The notes under the pieces were generated by a model. The model worked only from the letters and a program-made list of their open reading frames with translations, ran no database searches and had not been told where the DNA came from. Below are positions 50,354 through 53,938 of a stretch of DNA of 53,938 bases, piece by piece. Location: contig NZ_JAKJSQ010000024.1 of assembly GCF_050337105.1 (NCBI RefSeq), positions 1 to 53,938 of the forward strand. The letters are read 5' to 3'. A program made the position numbers and the translations under genes. The stretch comes from Aliivibrio_A kagoshimensis (GTDB lineage Bacteria > Pseudomonadota > Gammaproteobacteria > Enterobacterales > Vibrionaceae). The stretch's first letter is position 1. Each line of letters opens with the position of its first letter.

Positions 50354-51337
50354 ATGCAACATCTAGAAGAGATCATTGCCAATGCTACGGCAGCAATTGA
50401 GCAGGCTGATTCATTAGTCGCTCTGGACGAAGTCCGAGTTCAGTATTTAGGTAAGAAAGGGCACTTAACCCTTCAACTACAGAGCCTAGGTAAACTACCA
50501 CCAGAAGAGCGTCGCACCGCGGGTCAAGAGATCAATAAAGCGAAGCAAGCGGTACAAGCCCTTCTTGTTGAGCGCAAAGCGTCGCTACAACGTGAAGAGC
50601 TTGAAGCAAAACTTGCGGCTGAAACGATCGATGTAAGCCTGCCAGGCCGTCGTATTGAGAACGGTGGTTTACACCCTGTGACTCGTACCGTTGAACGTAT
50701 TGAGCAGTTCTTTGGTGAGCTTGGTTTTAGCACTGAATCTGGACCTGAAATCGAAGATGCATTTCATAACTTCGATGCGCTAAACATTGCAGACGATCAC
50801 CCTGCACGTACTGACCACGATACGTTCTTCTTTAACCCTGATTTAATGTTGCGTACGCACACATCAGGTGTTCAGATCCGTACCATGGAAAATGGCAAAC
50901 CCCCATTCCGTTTCATTGCCCCTGGTCGTGTTTATCGTAACGATTACGATCAAACTCACACACCAATGTTCCACCAAGTGGAAGGCATGTTAGTTGATGA
51001 GAATGTGAACTTTGCACAGCTTAAAGGTATTCTTCACGATTTCCTGTGTAATTTCTTTGAAGAAGAAGTGGAAGTGCGTTTCCGTCCTTCATTTTTCCCA
51101 TTTACAGAGCCTTCAGCGGAAGTGGATGTGAAGCGTAAAGATGGAAAATGGTTAGAAGTATTAGGTTGTGGCATGGTTCACCCTAACGTACTTCGCTCTG
51201 TTGGCATCGACCCTGAAACATACTCAGGCTTTGCGTTTGGTATGGGTGTTGAACGTCTAACTATGCTTCGTTATGGCGTAAATGACCTTCGTGCGTTCTT
51301 CGAGAACGACCTTCGTTTCCTTAAACAATTCAAGTAA
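50354..51337 (+). CDS. pheS: Phenylalanyl-tRNA synthetase alpha subunit
   Basis: This encodes 327 residues, the same as E. coli. N-terminal coiled coil (1-90), then the catalytic core with GRVYRNDYDQTHTPMFHQVEG (motif 2) and GFAFGMGVERLTMLRYG (motif 3); the A294-equivalent lies in the GFAFGMG segment. It acts with PheT as an alpha2-beta2 enzyme. An in-frame ATG at 50321 adds 11 residues, but the one at 50354 has AGGA five bases before it and gives the standard N-terminus MQHLEE. It is 17 bp before pheT. Confidence 0.96.
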   Translation: MQHLEEIIANATAAIEQADSLVALDEVRVQYLGKKGHLTLQLQSLGKLPPEERRTAGQEINKAKQAVQALLVERKASLQREELEAKLAAETIDVSLPGRRIENGGLHPVTRTVERIEQFFGELGFSTESGPEIEDAFHNFDALNIADDHPARTDHDTFFFNPDLMLRTHTSGVQIRTMENGKPPFRFIAPGRVYRNDYDQTHTPMFHQVEGMLVDENVNFAQLKGILHDFLCNFFEEEVEVRFRPSFFPFTEPSAEVDVKRKDGKWLEVLGCGMVHPNVLRSVGIDPETYSGFAFGMGVERLTMLRYGVNDLRAFFENDLRFLKQFK

Positions 51338-51354
51338 TTCGGGGCTAGAAATTT

Positions 51355-53745
51355 ATGAAATTCAGTGAATCTTGGCTACGCGAGTGGGTTAAACCTGCTA
51401 TTAACAGCGAAGCGCTAGCTCACCAAATCACCATGGCTGGTTTGGAAGTTGATGAAGTAGCACCTGTTGCGGGTGAGTTTACCGGCGTTAAAGTGGGTAA
51501 AGTGGTTGAGTGTGGACAACACCCTGATGCCGATAAACTGCAAGTAACAAAAGTTGATGTTGGCGCAGAAGAGTTATTAGACATTGTTTGTGGTGCCGCT
51601 AATTGCCGATTAGGCCTGACAGTTGCTGTGGCAACGGTTGGTGCGGTGTTACCTGGTAACTTTAAAATCAAGAAAGCAAAACTGCGTGGTCAACCATCAC
51701 ACGGTATGCTTTGTTCTTTCTCAGAGCTTGGTATTGATGTTGAATCTGACGGTATTTTAGAACTGCCAGAAGGCTCTGCACTCGGTATGGACGTTCGTGA
51801 GCTTCTTGAGCTGAACGACGTTGCAATCGATGTTGACTTAACAGCAAACCGCGCGGACTGTTTCAGTATTCGTGGTTTAGCTCGTGAAGTGGGTGTGCTT
51901 AATCGTGCGGACGTAACAGAGCCAACAGTAGAAGCAGTAACAACAAGTATCGACGATACTGTTTCCATTGATGTTAAAGCAGCTGAAGCGTGTCCACGTT
52001 ACTTTGGCCGTGTTATCAAAAACGTAAACGCAAAAGCGGAAACACCAATTTGGATGCAAGAGAAATTGCGTCGTTGTGGTATTCGTTCAATCGATGCAAT
52101 TGTTGATATCACCAACTACGTGATGCTTGAACAAGGCCAGCCAATGCACGCGTTTGATCTTGCGAAGATCAACGGCGGTATCGTGGTTCGTATGGCAGAG
52201 CAAGATGAGAAACTGACTCTTCTTGACGGCAACGAAGCGAAATTAAACAGCAATACTTTAGTGATTGCTGACCACACTAAAGCACTGGCTATCGCGGGTA
52301 TTTTTGGTGGTCAAGCATCAGGTGTTACGACCTCTGAAACCACGGACATTATGCTTGAGTGTGCATTTTTCGCACCAGATCATATCCGAGGTCGCGCGCG
52401 CGCATACGGTCTACACACAGATTCATCTCTACGATTTGAACGTGGTGTCGACTCTACATTACAAGCAACAGCGATGGAGCGTGCAACACAGCTTCTTGTT
52501 GAGCTTTGTGGTGGTGAAGTCGGTCCTATTTCTGCAGCAGAATCTGAAGCCGATCTTCCAACAGCAAACACGGTTGAATTACGTCGCAGTAAGTTAGATG
52601 GTCTGCTAGGTCATCACATTCCATCCACGGATGTGGTTGAGATCTTAACTCGTCTAGGTTGTGTTGTAGAATCAACGGATAATGGTTGGACGGCAACGTC
52701 TCCATCATGGCGTTTTGATATTGCCATCGAGCAAGACCTAATTGAAGAAGTCGGTCGTATTTACGGTTACAACAACATTCCAAATCAAGCACCTGTTGCT
52801 GCGCTTAAGATGAATGATCACAAAGAAGCAAACCAACCGCTGAAGCGCGTTCGTGATCTTCTGGTTGATCGTGGTTATCACGAAGCCATTACTTACAGCT
52901 TTGTAGAGCCAGAACAGCAAAAGTTGATTGTGCCTGGCGTTGAGCCGCTGATTCTGCCATTCCCGATTTCTGCGGATATGTCAGCGATGCGTCTTAGTCT
53001 ATGGACGGGTTTGATCAATACCGTTGTTCATAACCAAAAACGTCAGCAACCACGTGTTCGTCTGTTCGAATCGGGTCTACGTTTTATTCCTGAAGAATCA
53101 GCAGAAAACGGTATGCGTCAAGAGATGATGCTTGCGGGTATTATCGCTGGTACTCGTGGTGAAGAGCACTGGGATATTGCAACAAACACCGTTGATTTCT
53201 TTGATCTTAAAGGTGATTTAGAAGCTGTTCTTGAACTCACTGCTAACGAATTAGCGTATGAGTTTAAAGCCGCTAAGCACCCGGCCCTTCACCCAGGCCA
53301 AACAGCGGCTATCGTTGTTGGTGGAAAAGAAGTGGGTTTCATCGGTACGGTACACCCAGAGCTAGAGCGTAAATTTGGCTTGAATGGTCGTACTATTATG
53401 TTTGAAATCGAGTGGGATGCCATTAATACACGCGTTATTCCTGAGGCAGTTGCACTGTCTAAGTTCCCAGCAAACCGCCGTGATATTGCGGTTGTTGTGG
53501 GTGAACATGTTCAGTCAGGTGACATTGTGAGCGAATGTTTGGCATCAGGTGGTGAACTGCTTACCGCAGCGAAACTGTTTGATGTTTACCAAGGACAGGG
53601 CGTTGAGGATGGCAAGAAAAGTTTAGCCATTGCCCTGACATTGCAATCAACAGAACGTACTCTAGAAGATGCGGATATTTCTGCGGCAGTAGATTCAATT
53701 GTCGCTTCTGTTGGTGAGAAGTTCGGTGCCTCTTTGAGAGATTAG
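51355..53745 (+). CDS. pheT: Phenylalanyl-tRNA synthetase beta subunit
   Basis: This encodes 796 residues (795 in E. coli). Domains in order: tRNA-binding OB fold (about 39-150, VGKVVECGQHPDADKLQVTKVD), B3/B4 editing domain, B5, catalytic-like core and the C-terminal anticodon-binding domain (LSKFPANRRDIAVVV). Together with PheS it charges tRNA-Phe and edits Tyr-tRNA-Phe. It closes the operon; a strong terminator follows 35 bp later. Confidence 0.96.
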   Translation: MKFSESWLREWVKPAINSEALAHQITMAGLEVDEVAPVAGEFTGVKVGKVVECGQHPDADKLQVTKVDVGAEELLDIVCGAANCRLGLTVAVATVGAVLPGNFKIKKAKLRGQPSHGMLCSFSELGIDVESDGILELPEGSALGMDVRELLELNDVAIDVDLTANRADCFSIRGLAREVGVLNRADVTEPTVEAVTTSIDDTVSIDVKAAEACPRYFGRVIKNVNAKAETPIWMQEKLRRCGIRSIDAIVDITNYVMLEQGQPMHAFDLAKINGGIVVRMAEQDEKLTLLDGNEAKLNSNTLVIADHTKALAIAGIFGGQASGVTTSETTDIMLECAFFAPDHIRGRARAYGLHTDSSLRFERGVDSTLQATAMERATQLLVELCGGEVGPISAAESEADLPTANTVELRRSKLDGLLGHHIPSTDVVEILTRLGCVVESTDNGWTATSPSWRFDIAIEQDLIEEVGRIYGYNNIPNQAPVAALKMNDHKEANQPLKRVRDLLVDRGYHEAITYSFVEPEQQKLIVPGVEPLILPFPISADMSAMRLSLWTGLINTVVHNQKRQQPRVRLFESGLRFIPEESAENGMRQEMMLAGIIAGTRGEEHWDIATNTVDFFDLKGDLEAVLELTANELAYEFKAAKHPALHPGQTAAIVVGGKEVGFIGTVHPELERKFGLNGRTIMFEIEWDAINTRVIPEAVALSKFPANRRDIAVVVGEHVQSGDIVSECLASGGELLTAAKLFDVYQGQGVEDGKKSLAIALTLQSTERTLEDADISAAVDSIVASVGEKFGASLRD

Positions 53746-53779
53746 TTCCGACTTTTATCTCTAAAATGAGCCACTTATT

Positions 53780-53812
53780 AAACCGATTATCGTAAGGTAA
53801 TCGGTTTTTTTA
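53780..53812 (+). terminator. Terminator after pheT
   Basis: A 10-bp perfect stem AAACCGATTA/TAATCGGTTT with an 8-nt loop is followed by a run of T. Confidence 0.85.
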
Positions 53813-53876
53813 TATTAAAATTGCAGATTCCTCTGTGAGTAGCGAAATTATTTTGATTTTATAAGGGATAAGTAAC

Positions 53877-53938
53877 ATGTTGAAATTTAGTTTCTTTCTC
53901 TGTTTTCCAAAAAAAATCGTTATTAATAACTATGTAAA
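53877..53938 (+). CDS. Possible start of a gene cut by the window end
   Basis: ATG at 53877 is preceded by AAGGGATAAGTAAC, a good ribosome site, and the frame stays open for 20 codons (MLKFSFFLCFPKK...) to the end of the window. Nothing can be said of its function. It is not the N-terminus of IHF alpha, which often follows pheT. Confidence 0.35.
   Translation, partial: MLKFSFFLCFPKKIVINNYV

Noticed and set aside
1..53938. CRISPR arrays, tRNA and rRNA genes
   Set aside because: I saw no regularly spaced direct repeats and no cloverleaf or rRNA-like segments; the one tRNA-like structure is the thrS leader hairpin.

Overview
The window reads as a chromosomal segment of a Vibrionaceae gammaproteobacterium, most likely Vibrio. 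The evidence is the threonyl/phenylalanyl-tRNA synthetase translation cluster (thrS-infC-rpmI-rplT-pheS-pheT), a hut operon, a Qnr-type pentapeptide protein of the kind carried on Vibrionaceae chromosomes, an SOS-controlled sulA-like gene, small families typical of vibrios (DUF3334, DUF3581, AP2-domain protein) and an attC-like site resembling those of vibrio superintegrons. I cannot name the species. No rRNA, tRNA or CRISPR array was seen.

Layout. 1-4540 is an accessory patch: a truncated lipoprotein gene, a MarR-regulated monooxygenase operon with a large palindromic operator, relics of a tyrosine recombinase, one attC-like site, a Fic toxin/antitoxin pair with its own extended -10 promoter, and a flavodoxin-fold oxidoreductase. 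Three of these genes are followed, within 25 bp, by the same short repeat, as in an integron cassette array in decay. 4603-5895 is cytosine deaminase. 6183-12493 is a compact four-gene type I secretion operon (ABC exporter, HlyD adaptor, an unrecognised membrane protein, an RTX calcium-binding protein). 12904-14940 is the mesX-mesD methionine synthase pair, preceded by an exact MetR-type box. 15031-26934 is mixed housekeeping: M32 carboxypeptidase, LysE exporter, MscS channel, small membrane and coiled-coil proteins, APC transporter, sulA, aqpZ, a small zinc protein, AP2 and DUF2786 proteins, a CheX-like protein and a membrane-anchored J-domain protein.

27056-32753 holds ydiJ (D-2-hydroxyglutarate dehydrogenase), a DUF3581 protein, the Hsp70-like yegD and yqfB. 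32841-39273 is the histidine utilisation regulon: hutI-hutG-hutU-hutH convert histidine to glutamate plus formamide, with the repressor gene hutC upstream. 39678-40334 is a Qnr homologue. 40335-46715 has small and unknown membrane proteins, an EamA transporter, a three-domain rhodanese, a GFA protein, yiiM and a short-chain dehydrogenase.

46764-53745 is the translation cluster. It is rich in visible control signals: a thrS leader hairpin that mimics the tRNA-Thr(GGU) anticodon arm, an AUU start for infC, a hairpin ahead of rpmI, and a possible Phe-rich leader ORF ahead of pheS. A strong terminator closes pheT, and the gene that commonly follows it in relatives (ihfA) is not seen. The last 62 bases may begin another gene.

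The best candidates for undescribed biology are the RTX operon with its unknown 229-residue membrane protein and a glycine-zipper-bearing substrate, the long Fic antitoxin in its cassette-like setting, and the shared repeat that follows the cassette-like genes.
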